From assembly GCA_900637705.1 (NCBI GenBank), contig LR134390.1, positions 1,426,001 through 1,490,000 on the forward strand: DNA of 64,000 nucleotides. The letters run 5' to 3'. The translations under genes were made by a program, and so were the position numbers. This document shows, piece by piece, positions 37,707-46,730 of this stretch. Positions within the stretch are counted from its first letter, which is position 1. Every line of letters begins with the position of its first letter. This DNA is from Fusobacterium varium. Lineage in GTDB: Bacteria; Fusobacteriota; Fusobacteriia; Fusobacteriales; Fusobacteriaceae. Below the pieces are notes generated by a model. It was not told the DNA's origin, ran no database searches, and was given only the letters and a program-made list of their open reading frames with translations.

Positions 37707-38788
37707 TTATGAAATTTCCAATATTTCCTCTATAGATTTACCAGCTATCTTTTCAAAATATTTTTTGATATCATAGATTGCTCCCCATCTTTTAGTAGTA
37801 TATTCATTTACTCCATACCTCATTGCTACATCTACAAACCTTTTTTCAAGAAAGCAAAATCCACTTGGTAGAGCTAAACTGTCACACATTTGGACTAATT
37901 TGTCATAGTCATCATAGACAACATCTTCTATAAATCTTTTCATAAATTCATAGTCTTCTTTAGAAATATCCCACTTTCCAATAGAAGTAGTTATATCTTT
38001 CAGCATAAAAGAATGTGTTATACATATCTGAGCAACTTCCTTCCACCCTTTAGACATGCAATATTTATATCCTTCCAGCATATGCCTTTCCTGTACTATT
38101 CCTACTCTTCTTCCTATATCATGAAGCAGTCCTACCACATAAGCTTTTTCACTATCCATATGAGGACAGCACTCTGCAATTTTTTCACATGCAAGAGCTG
38201 CATATTTAGAATGAGTTATCCATTGACCCGGATTAAGTTTTCCTGCTTCTTCTAGTTCTCTTTCAGCAGTTTCTCTGTCTGGATATCCTTTTCCTTTATG
38301 TTTTACTTTTTCTACAATTTCATTTAAAGCTTTATTAAAAATATCATATCCATCATTATTTAAATGTATCCCATCTACTGTATATTTATCTGCCAGCAAT
38401 TCACCTCCATCTAAAAATAAATTATAAATATCAAAAAATCTTCATTGTATAGATTTTTTAATTTAATATTTAACATTTTAGATTTTATATTTATTCTTGG
38501 GGTATCACTTGGAAGCATACTTAATAATATAAGCTTCTTAAATCTTTGCTTAAGCAATTCTACAGTTTTATTATAATATTCTAAAGTATATTCTTCTTTA
38601 AAGCCACATAAAATATCATTTACTCCAACTAAAAGTATTCCAATATCTCCTTTTATTTCAGATTTTTCTTCCAAAAGCCATAATACATCTCTTGTTTTAA
38701 ATCCTGCATGTCCATAATTTATATATTTACTGCTGTGATTCCAGTCTATGATGCTGTCACCAAGCATAACTATTTTTTCTAGTGCCAT
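37707..38788 (-). CDS. GDSL/SGNH hydrolase fused to an HD-domain phosphohydrolase, frameshifted
   Basis: N-terminal SGNH hydrolase: 'IVMLGDSIIDWN' (block I Ser), 'ILLVGVNDILCG' (block III) and 'DGIHLNNDGY' (block V Asp-His). C-terminal HD domain: 'SKYAALACEKIAECC' and 'VVGLLHDIGRR'. The frame breaks at the A6 run at 38433-38438 (coding T6); one extra T restores 'NEDFFDIYNLFLDGGELLAD' and a 360-residue protein. Because block V lies after the break, both domains belong to one gene. Function unknown; a hydrolase-phosphohydrolase fusion is unusual. Confidence 0.82.
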
Positions 38789-38949
38789 TTTTATTCAGCC
38801 TCCTCATATTACAATTAAATTATATTATAGAAAAATCATAAAAACAATAAAATCTTATTGAAATTAAAGCTGAAAAATGTTAGTTCTTTTACTATAAAAA
38901 TTTATTTTTTATCCTATTGATTATCGGACTTTTAATTTAGAAGTAAAAA

Positions 38950-38998
38950 ATAAAATATCTGTATCTTGTCTTTTTATCAACATTTCTACAGATATTCT
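38950..38998 (-). terminator. terminator of the hom-lysC-asd unit
   Basis: Minus strand AATATCTGT and ACAGATATT pair across about 30 nt, followed by TTATTTTTTAC. Lies 10 bp after the asd stop. Confidence 0.65.
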
Positions 38999-39007
38999 AA
39001 TTTTATT

Positions 39008-40027
39008 CTATATCATTTCTTTTTTAATAAGCAGTTCTGCAATTTGAACTGCATTAGTTGCTGCTCCTTTACGCACCTGATCTCCACAACACCAAAGAGT
39101 TAATCCTTTTCCTTCATCATTACTTATATCTTCTCTTATTCTTCCAACATACACTAAATCTTGATCACTTGTATCTAAAGGCATAGGATATTTTTTATTT
39201 TGAGGATCATCTACTAATTTTACCCCTTCTGCTTTACTCAATATTTCTCTTGCTTTTTCTGCATCTATTCTATCTTTAAATTCAATAGTTATAGATTCAG
39301 AATGACTTCTGTACACTGGAACTCTAATACATGTACAGTTAACTTTTAACTTAGGATTATTCAATATTTTTCTTCCTTCATTCTGAAATTTCATTTCTTC
39401 TGAACTGTATCCTTTTTCATCAAATCCACCTATCTGAGGTATTAAATTATATGCTATTTGATAAGGGAATATTTTCATAGCAAAACCCTTTCCCTCTGCT
39501 ATAGCTTTTATTTCTGCGTCCAATTCACTTATACCTCCACTTCCAGCACCAGATACAGCTTGGTAAGTGGATACTATCATTCTTTCTACTTCAGAATATT
39601 TATTAAGTTCATTTACTGCTACGAGTCCTATTATAGTTGCACAATTTGGATTGGCAATGAGCCCTTTATGAGTTTCTACAGCCTCTGGATTTACTTCTGG
39701 AACTATAAGTGGTACATCATCTGCCATTCTATAGGCACTGCTGTTATCTATTACTATTGCACCATTTTCTATTGCAGATGGAATAAATTCCTTAGCCTGT
39801 TCATTTTCTACTGCTCCTAACAATATATCTATTCCTTTATAAATTCCTTTTTTAGCTTCCTCTATTTCATATTCTTTACCTTTAAAAAGCATCTTTTTAC
39901 CAACACTTCTGCTGCTGGCAAAAAGCCTTATATTTTCTACTGGAAAATTCCTTTCCTCTAATACTTTTAACATCTCTTTTCCTACTGCTCCAGTAGCTCC
40001 CAATATTCCTACATTATATTTTCTCAT
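39008..40027 (-). CDS. asd: aspartate-semialdehyde dehydrogenase
   Basis: A 339-residue Asd: NADP-binding 'GILGATGAVGKEMLKVLEER' at the N-terminus, catalytic Cys in 'LIANPNCATIIGL' and 'STYQAVSGAGSGG'. It reduces aspartyl phosphate to the semialdehyde, the branch point to lysine, threonine and methionine. The ATG follows AAGGAGAGATAAA. Downstream of lysC in the same operon, which ends at the terminator near 38950. Confidence 0.96.
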   Translation of the reverse strand: MRKYNVGILGATGAVGKEMLKVLEERNFPVENIRLFASSRSVGKKMLFKGKEYEIEEAKKGIYKGIDILLGAVENEQAKEFIPSAIENGAIVIDNSSAYRMADDVPLIVPEVNPEAVETHKGLIANPNCATIIGLVAVNELNKYSEVERMIVSTYQAVSGAGSGGISELDAEIKAIAEGKGFAMKIFPYQIAYNLIPQIGGFDEKGYSSEEMKFQNEGRKILNNPKLKVNCTCIRVPVYRSHSESITIEFKDRIDAEKAREILSKAEGVKLVDDPQNKKYPMPLDTSDQDLVYVGRIREDISNDEGKGLTLWCCGDQVRKGAATNAVQIAELLIKKEMI

Positions 40028-40038
40028 TTTATCTCTCC

Positions 40039-41361
40039 TTAAATAACAAAATTATTATATATTACATTTATGGCTTTTTCAAAATCTTCATTTTCAACAC
40101 CAACTATAATATTTATTTCATCTGATCCCTGAGATATCATTCTTATATTTACTCCACTATGTCCTATGGCAGCAAAAAGCTTTCCAGACATTCCAGGTCT
40201 GTCAGCCATATTACGTCCTACAGTAGCTATGAGGCTTATATTATCTATCACCTTTACTTCTGAAGGCTCACATTCTCTTTTAATATCTGCTACTATTTCA
40301 TAAAGATATTTATTTATATTTTCAGTAGCTACTACTATAGAAAAAGTATCTATTCCAGTAGGAATGTGTTCTATACTCACTTTATATTTTTCAAATATTT
40401 CCAAAACCTTTCTTATAGCCCCTATCTCCCCTGACATATGATCTTTATATATTGATATGACAGAGAAATCTTTTTTTCCTGCTATTCCAGTTATAAAATA
40501 ATTTTTAGCATTTTTCAACAGCTCATTATTTTCATCAACTATTATAGTTCCAGGATTTTCTGGAGCATTTGTATTTCTTATGTTGATAGGAATATTAGCT
40601 TTTTTTGCTGGTGCTACTGCATCAGTATGAAGCACATTAGCTCCCATATATGAAAGCTCTCTCAATTCACTGTATGTTATTATTTCTATCCTCTTAGGGT
40701 CTTTAACTATGTTTGGATCTGCCATTAATATTCCAGATACATCAGTCCAGTTTTCATAAACAGCAGCTTTTATACAATCTGAAACTATTGCTCCTGTTAT
40801 ATCTGAACCTCCTCTGGAAAAAAGTTTAATCTCTCCATTTGGCAATGTTCCATAAAATCCAGGAATAACTCCTTTGGGATTTCTTTCTACTGCTTTTTCA
40901 ACTGCTTCTCTTGTTTTTTCAATATCTACTTTACCGTTATAATCAAAAAATATTACATTTTCAGCATCTATGAATTCATATCCTAAATATTCTGCCATTA
41001 ACATTCCAGCAAGATATTCTCCCCTACTCACTAAATAATCCCTGTTCATACCTTTTTTCATTCTACTTTTTATTACTCTGAATTCACTCTCGAGATTGCA
41101 TTTTAACCCTAATTGATCTCTTATCTCTAAATATCTTTTTTCTATTATAGAAAACATACTTTCATAAGAAACTGAATATTTTATATGAGCATAGCAGAGA
41201 TATAATAAATCTGTTATTTTATTATCTTCCTTAAATCTTTTTCCAGCAGCTGAAACCACTACAATTCTTCTATTTTCATCATTTTCTATTATTTTTTTCA
41301 CTTTTTTAAATTGCTCGGCATCAGCCAGTGATGAACCTCCAAATTTTGCTACTTTTATCAT
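40039..41361 (-). CDS. lysC: aspartate kinase
   Basis: A 440-residue monofunctional aspartokinase: 'VAKFGGSSLADAEQFKKV' kinase start, 'FSRGGSDITGAIV', and a C-terminal pair of ACT domains (about 300-440) for feedback by an end-product amino acid. The ATG follows AAAGGAGATTAAA. It lies between hom and asd in the operon, so it feeds homoserine as well as lysine synthesis. Confidence 0.95.
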   Translation of the reverse strand: MIKVAKFGGSSLADAEQFKKVKKIIENDENRRIVVVSAAGKRFKEDNKITDLLYLCYAHIKYSVSYESMFSIIEKRYLEIRDQLGLKCNLESEFRVIKSRMKKGMNRDYLVSRGEYLAGMLMAEYLGYEFIDAENVIFFDYNGKVDIEKTREAVEKAVERNPKGVIPGFYGTLPNGEIKLFSRGGSDITGAIVSDCIKAAVYENWTDVSGILMADPNIVKDPKRIEIITYSELRELSYMGANVLHTDAVAPAKKANIPINIRNTNAPENPGTIIVDENNELLKNAKNYFITGIAGKKDFSVISIYKDHMSGEIGAIRKVLEIFEKYKVSIEHIPTGIDTFSIVVATENINKYLYEIVADIKRECEPSEVKVIDNISLIATVGRNMADRPGMSGKLFAAIGHSGVNIRMISQGSDEINIIVGVENEDFEKAINVIYNNFVI

Positions 41362-41379
41362 TTTAATCTCCTTTAATTT

Positions 41380-42551
41380 CTAGTTCTCAAATCTAGCATA
41401 AAATATATCTTTTTTTAGATATTTTTCTGCTGCTTGTTTCATAGTCCTGCAATCTATTTCTTTAGTTATATAGATAGTATTTCCTGAGTATTCTAATTTT
41501 TTTTCAATAATATTAGAATTATCTTTTTCAAATTCTTTATCATTGATTCTTATATAATATTTTCCTGATATTAGGGAACTGTCTTTTATTAAATTTTTCT
41601 CAAATTTTCTTTCAATTAAATTTCCTTTAGCTTCCATAATATCAATTATATCCTGTACTATTGCATTTCCAGTTGGCAGTTTACCTGCTCCCTGTCCATA
41701 AAATTTTAATTCTCCTATAGTTTTTCCACAAATAGTTCCTATATTAAAATTTTGAGGTACTGCTGCTTCTATTCTGTCATTTTTAAAAAGTACTGGCTCT
41801 ACAGAAGCACAATATCTATTTTCTGATTTTTTTCCTTTTGCAATAAGTTTTACTGTGCAATCAATACTGTTAAAATATTCTATATCTCCTTTTTGTATAT
41901 TTCTTATTCCAAAAACATCTATTTCTTTTTCTGGTATTTCACATTCAAAAGCTAGGCTAGAAGTTATCAATAATTTCCTCATTATATCTATTCCATCTAT
42001 ATCAGCTGATGGATCACTCTCTGCATATCCTTTTTCCTGTGCCATTTTTAATATTTCCTGAAATTCATAACCTTTCTTAGCCATATTATCCAGTATAAAA
42101 TTACTTGTTCCATTGAATATTCCATACACTTCATTTATTTCATCAATTCTTTTTGCTTTTTCTAAAGATTTTATCCATGGAATTCCACCACATACACTTG
42201 CTTCATATTCAAATGACACTCCATTTTCATAAGCTGTTTTGGTAAACTCCTTTAAATATGCAGCTACCACTGCTTTGTTTGCAGTTACTACACTTTTTTT
42301 ACTTTTTAATGATTTCATTATATACTCATATGCAGGATGTATTCCTCCCATTACTTCAACTACCAGATCAATATCTTTATCATTCAATATTTCTTCTGCA
42401 TCTGTAGTTATTATATCCATAACTTTATCTTTTTCATCTTTTACAAGAATTTTTTTATTTCTATATCATTAAAAAAACAGGTTGGGCTGCTCTTAACTAT
42501 CTCATATACTCCACTTCCTACTGTCCCAAAACCTAATAATCCTATTTTCAT
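41380..42551 (-). CDS. hom: homoserine dehydrogenase, frameshifted
   Basis: The Rossmann start 'MKIGLLGFGTVGSGVYEIV' lies in one frame that stops after 'NDIEIKKFL'; the rest ('VMGGIHPAYEYIM', 'VTANKAVVAAY', 'GTSNFILDNM', 'GYAESDPSADIDGIDIMRKL') is in another. One extra A in the A7 run at 42450-42456 (coding strand) joins 'DIEIKKILVKDEKDKVMD', giving about 390 residues without an ACT domain. The enzyme reduces aspartate semialdehyde to homoserine. The ATG follows AAAGGGGTAAAAT. Confidence 0.92.
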
Positions 42552-42596
42552 ATTTTACCCCTTTCAAAATATTTTTTGTTTTTATAATAAAAACAC

Positions 42597-42644
42597 TTGT
42601 ATTTATTTGAAAAACATTATATCATAGCAAGTAGGTAAATGCAA
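42597..42644. promoter_or_regulatory. overlapping divergent promoters of hom and thrC
   Basis: Plus strand: TTGTAT (42597-42602), 17 bp, TATCAT (42620-42625) for thrC. Minus strand: TTGCAT (42639-42644), 17 bp, TATAAT (42616-42621) for hom. The two -10 elements share bases, so the promoters cannot be occupied together. Confidence 0.75.
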
Positions 42645-42664
42645 TAAGAATTTGGAGGAAAATT

Positions 42665-44143
42665 ATGAACAGCAAATTTGAAAGTACAAGAGAAAAAGAT
42701 ATAACATGCTCAGCTTCACAAGCTGTAATAAGAGGAATTGCCAGTGATGGAGGACTTTTTGTAAGAAGAGATATGGAAAATTTAAAGATAAATATTTCTG
42801 AATTAAAAGGTAAAAAATATACTGAGATAGCTGAAATAATTCTTTCTAAAGTATTAGATGACTATCCAGAAAAAAATATAAAATATTGTGTAGAGAATGC
42901 TTATGACAAAAAATTTAACTCAGATGACATAACTCCCTTAGTTAAAGTTGGAAACGACTATATATTAGAATTATTTCATGGACCTACTTCTGCTTTTAAA
43001 GATATGGCTCTCTCTATACTTCCATATCTTTCTACTGAAGCATTAAAATTAAACAAAATAAAAGAAAAAATTCTCATATTAACTGCAACTTCTGGAGATA
43101 CTGGAAAGGCAGCTTTGGAAGGTTTTAAAAATATTGAAGGAATAAAAATACTGGTATTTTTTCCAAATGATGGAGTCAGCAAAGTACAGGAAAAACAAAT
43201 GATAACACAAGAGGGAAATAATACATATGTTTATGCTATAAATGGCAATTTTGATGATGCACAAAGTGAAGTTAAGAAAATATTTACAGATGAGGAAATT
43301 AAAGAAAAACTAAAAAAGAAAAATTATTCTCTTTCTTCTGCTAACTCTATAAATATAGGAAGATTAGTACCTCAGATAGTTTATTACTTCTATTCATATA
43401 TGAAATTGGTTGAAAGAAATGAAATTGTTTTAGGAGAAAAGGTTAATTTCACTGTTCCTACTGGAAATTTTGGTGATATTCTTGCTGGATATTATGCAGA
43501 ACTCATGGGACTTCCTGTAAATAAATTAATATGTGCATCTAATGAAAATAATGTTTTGTATGACTTTATAAAAACTGGAACATATGATAGAAATCGTTCA
43601 TTCTATAAAACACTATCTCCATCTATGGATATATTAATATCCAGCAATTTAGAAAGACTTATCTATCATTTAAGCAAAAATGATAACAAATATGTAAAAC
43701 ATCTTATGGCTGAATTAAAATCTAATGGGAAATATACTGTATCCCAAGAAATAAAAAATTATATAGATAATCTGTTTTATGCAGGATATACTACTGACTT
43801 GCAAACAAGTGAAACAATAAAAAATGTCTATAATGAATACAATTATCTTTTAGATACACATACTGCAGTAGCATACAATGTTATGAAAGAATTTAAAGAG
43901 AAAGATTCTAGACATAAAAATATAGTTTTAGCCACAGCCAGTCCATATAAATTCAGCAAAGCTGTTTATGAATCTCTCTTTGGAGAAAATAATTCTGATG
44001 AATTTAAGATTATGGAACTACTAAATGAAAAAACAAAAGTTCCTATTCCTGAAAATCTTAGAAATTTAAAAAATAAAAAAGATATACATACTTCAGTTAT
44101 AAATAAGAAAGATATGAAAAACTGTTTTGAGGTGATATTATGA
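42665..44143 (+). CDS. thrC: threonine synthase
   Basis: A 492-residue ThrC of the longer type; the PLP lysine is in 'GPTSAFKDMALSILP' and 'LTATSGDTGKAALEGF' binds phosphate. 'TVPTGNFGDILAGYYAELMG' is the PLP-phosphate loop. It converts phosphohomoserine to threonine. The start follows TTGGAGGAAAATT. Its stop overlaps thrB by ATGA, indicating coupling. Confidence 0.95.
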   Translation: MNSKFESTREKDITCSASQAVIRGIASDGGLFVRRDMENLKINISELKGKKYTEIAEIILSKVLDDYPEKNIKYCVENAYDKKFNSDDITPLVKVGNDYILELFHGPTSAFKDMALSILPYLSTEALKLNKIKEKILILTATSGDTGKAALEGFKNIEGIKILVFFPNDGVSKVQEKQMITQEGNNTYVYAINGNFDDAQSEVKKIFTDEEIKEKLKKKNYSLSSANSINIGRLVPQIVYYFYSYMKLVERNEIVLGEKVNFTVPTGNFGDILAGYYAELMGLPVNKLICASNENNVLYDFIKTGTYDRNRSFYKTLSPSMDILISSNLERLIYHLSKNDNKYVKHLMAELKSNGKYTVSQEIKNYIDNLFYAGYTTDLQTSETIKNVYNEYNYLLDTHTAVAYNVMKEFKEKDSRHKNIVLATASPYKFSKAVYESLFGENNSDEFKIMELLNEKTKVPIPENLRNLKNKKDIHTSVINKKDMKNCFEVIL

Positions 44144-45015
44144 TTACTGTAAAAGTTCCTGCAACTACAGCAAATATAGGCCCTGGTTTTGATACTTTGG
44201 GACTTGCTTTTAAGCTCTATTCATATTTTACTTTTAAAAGAATTGAATATGGTTTAAGAATTGTTGGTTGTGAAGAGAAATATCAAAACGATTCTAATTT
44301 AGTATATACATCATTTAAGAAAACTCTGGAAATTTTAAATTATCCTGTTCCAGGTATAGAAATTAGCATAAAAAGTGATATCCCTATATCTAGAGGATTA
44401 GGAAGCAGTGCTGCTTGCATTGTTGGAGGGGTAATGGGAGCAAATATTATTGCTGGAAGTCCATTATCTAAAGATGAAATATTTAAAATATGCAATGATA
44501 TTGAAGGTCACCCTGACAATATAGCTCCTGCTCTTTTTGGAGGTCTTACAGCTTCTTTAGTGGAAGATGGTATTCCATATACTGTTCAGTATAATATTAG
44601 TGAAAATCTTTATTTCTGTGCACTAGTGCCAGATTTTAGATTATCTACAGCTGAAGCAAGAAAAGTTCTTCCCTCTGAAATATCTTATAAAGACGCAATA
44701 TATAATATATCAAGAACTGCTGTTTTATTAAAAGCTCTTGAAAATGGTGATGAACTTCTTATAAAAAAATCACTTTCTGATAGACTCCATGAAAAATACA
44801 GAAATGTTCTTATCAATGAATATGAAGAGGTAAAGGAAATTTGTGAAAAAAATGGTAATACTGCTCTTTTTATTAGTGGCTCAGGTCCAACACTAATGAA
44901 TATTGCAAAAACTAAAGATTTTCAGTGGAAGATAGAATATGAGATAAAAAATCTAAAAAACAGCTGGATTATTAGAACTTTAGATATAGATATGAAAGGA
45001 GCAGTTGTTTTATAG
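44140..45015 (+). CDS. thrB: homoserine kinase
   Basis: A 291-residue GHMP kinase: N-terminal 'VPATTANIGPGFDTLGLAF', ATP loop 'IPISRGLGSSAACIVGG' and 'FISGSGPTLM' near the C-terminus. It phosphorylates homoserine for ThrC. Overlaps thrC by 4 bp and is followed by the ACT-protein gene after 9 bp. Confidence 0.96.
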   Translation: MITVKVPATTANIGPGFDTLGLAFKLYSYFTFKRIEYGLRIVGCEEKYQNDSNLVYTSFKKTLEILNYPVPGIEISIKSDIPISRGLGSSAACIVGGVMGANIIAGSPLSKDEIFKICNDIEGHPDNIAPALFGGLTASLVEDGIPYTVQYNISENLYFCALVPDFRLSTAEARKVLPSEISYKDAIYNISRTAVLLKALENGDELLIKKSLSDRLHEKYRNVLINEYEEVKEICEKNGNTALFISGSGPTLMNIAKTKDFQWKIEYEIKNLKNSWIIRTLDIDMKGAVVL

Positions 45016-45024
45016 GAGGAGATT

Positions 45025-45462
45025 ATGAAAGAAAAATATCTTATTGTCAATAAAAAAATACTTCCAGATTACTTTGAAAAAGTGGTTGAAGCTAGAAATC
45101 TTTTAACTGAAGGTAAGGTAAAAGGGATAAGTGATGCTGCAAAAATTGTTGGAATCAGTAGAAGTACTTACTATAAATATAAAGATTATGTATTTCTTCC
45201 ATCTGACAACAGTATAGGAAGAAAAGCTCTTGTGTCCATGATGCTTGAACACAAAAAAGGTGTGTTATCTGAAGTCCTTAATTATCTCTCTTCTGTAAAT
45301 GGAAATATAATTACAATAAATCAAAATATTCCCATAAATGATGTTGCATCAGTAGTAATATCTTTGGATATCTCAGATATAACTATTCCTATTGAAGATA
45401 TAATATCAGGAATAGAACAAATAAATTATGTAAATTCAACAAAGCTTCTCTCGTTGGAATAA
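45025..45462 (+). CDS. ACT-domain protein (PheB/UPF0735-like)
   Basis: A 145-residue protein: an N-terminal helix-turn-helix-like segment ('ISDAAKIVGISRSTYYKYKD') followed by an ACT domain ('MMLEHKKGVLSEVLNYLSSV'). This layout fits the PheB/UPF0735 family, which may sense an amino acid. It is the last gene of thrC-thrB, so feedback sensing of threonine-pathway amino acids is plausible (inference). AGGAGGAGATT precedes the ATG. Confidence 0.85.
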   Translation: MKEKYLIVNKKILPDYFEKVVEARNLLTEGKVKGISDAAKIVGISRSTYYKYKDYVFLPSDNSIGRKALVSMMLEHKKGVLSEVLNYLSSVNGNIITINQNIPINDVASVVISLDISDITIPIEDIISGIEQINYVNSTKLLSLE

Positions 45463-45482
45463 TAATCAAAAAAATAAATTTT

Positions 45483-46445
45483 ATTTTTTTAATAACTTGG
45501 TGTAAATTTCAAGTTCTAATTCTATTTTATTATTAAATAATAACTTTAGAGAGTTTTAAATTTATTATAGAACTTCCTAAATCATATTATTTTATTTATT
45601 TAAATAGTAATTTGGCAATTTTAAATTACTTTATTTCCTAGTAATATTTCATAATAATTAATTGAATAATAAGTTAGAAATTTTTAAATACTATTAATAT
45701 TTATTTACTTTCTTTATATAATTATTAAATGATAAATTGATAGTTTTTAAATGAAGAAAGTATGTTAAGATATAGAAGTATTATTAGAATAGAATAATAA
45801 CTTAGAAGTTTTTAAATGAAGAAAGTATGTTAAGACATAGAAGTATCATTAGAATATAATAATAACTTGGTAGTTTTTAAATGAAGAAAGTTTGCTAAGA
45901 TATAAAAGTATTATTAGAATAGAATAATAACTTAGAAGTTTTTAAATGAAGAAAGTATGTTAAGACATAGAAGTATCATTAGAATAGAATAATAACTTGG
46001 TAGTTTTTAAATGAAGAAAGTATGTTAAGACATAGAAGTATCATTAGAATAGAATAATAACTTGGTAGTTTTTAAATGAAGAAAGTATGTTAAGACATAG
46101 AAGTATCATTAGAATAGAATAATAACTTGGTAGTTTTTAAATGAAGAAAGTATGTTAAGACATAGAAGTATCATTAGAATAGAATAATAACTTGGTAGTT
46201 TTTAAATTAGGTAATAAAATAATTAACTTTACTCTTTTCAATTTTCAAACTTAGAAGTTTTTAAATGGCTTCTAGTATAGATTAAAAAATTTACTCCTAT
46301 TGTTGAATAGTAACTTAGAAGTTTTTAAATATAGTTTCTTTTAATAAGTCTACATATTTTTGTTCGTTGAATAAGTTTCTAAATCAGAGATTAGATATCA
46401 GATTGATGATAGAAGGAAAAATTGAATAATGATTCATAAATTTAT
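45483..46445 (+). CRISPR. decayed and tandemly amplified CRISPR array
   Basis: About sixteen copies of a 29-bp repeat related to GTTGAATAGTAACTT..AGTTTTTAAAT occur here, in the opposite orientation to the arrays beside the cas genes. Those at the left (45483-45689) are degenerate, spaced 63-65 bp, with unrelated intervals. The middle copies are a satellite (see separate entry). At 46302-46330 one copy is a perfect consensus repeat. The last two copies (46366, 46421) are truncated. No gene is found in 45463-46730; a terminator closes the region at its right. Confidence 0.85.
45724..46207 (+). repeat. 65-bp CRISPR-derived tandem satellite (about 7.5 units)
   Basis: Repeat copies at 45724, 45789, 45854, 45919, 45984, 46049, 46114 and 46179 are spaced by exactly 65 bp and are separated by essentially the same 36-bp 'spacer' (GAAGAAAGTATGTTAAGACA then TAGAAGTATCATTAGA). 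The repeats alternate between the TAGA-loop form (45789, 45919) and the TGGT-loop form (45854, 45984 onward). A normal array has different spacers, so this is amplification of one repeat-spacer unit. Confidence 0.9.
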
Positions 46446-46492
46446 AATTATAATGACTGGTAAGATAAAAAAATAGTAATTTTTCAATAATT

Positions 46493-46552
46493 AGGAACTG
46501 CTGCAAATTGATGATTTTTTATCATTTATTTGAGCAGCTCCTTTTTATTTTC
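46493..46552 (+). terminator. long-stem terminator right of the decayed array
   Basis: AGGAACTGCTGCAAAT.GATGA pairs with TATCATTTATTTGAGCAGCTCCT, followed by TTTTTATTTT. Between 46553 and 46730 only AT-rich sequence is present. Confidence 0.75.
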
Positions 46553-46730
46553 AACATTTTTATTTAAGCTATTTAGAAAATATAGTACTCTTAATTACTT
46601 AAATACAACAATGAAACTGTCATAATTTTATCTTCCTCATGTTTCAAAAACAAAATTAATATCAAATTTTCTATTAGAAAATTTAAAATTTCTTTCTATA
46701 TAAACAGGACAACCCTATTCTCCTTTTTTC

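Noticed and set aside
24900-38800. True pseudogene cluster in PTS, RND and GDSL-HD genes
   Set aside because: All breaks are one-base losses in homopolymers with otherwise perfect frames and no other damage; sequencing error is simpler.
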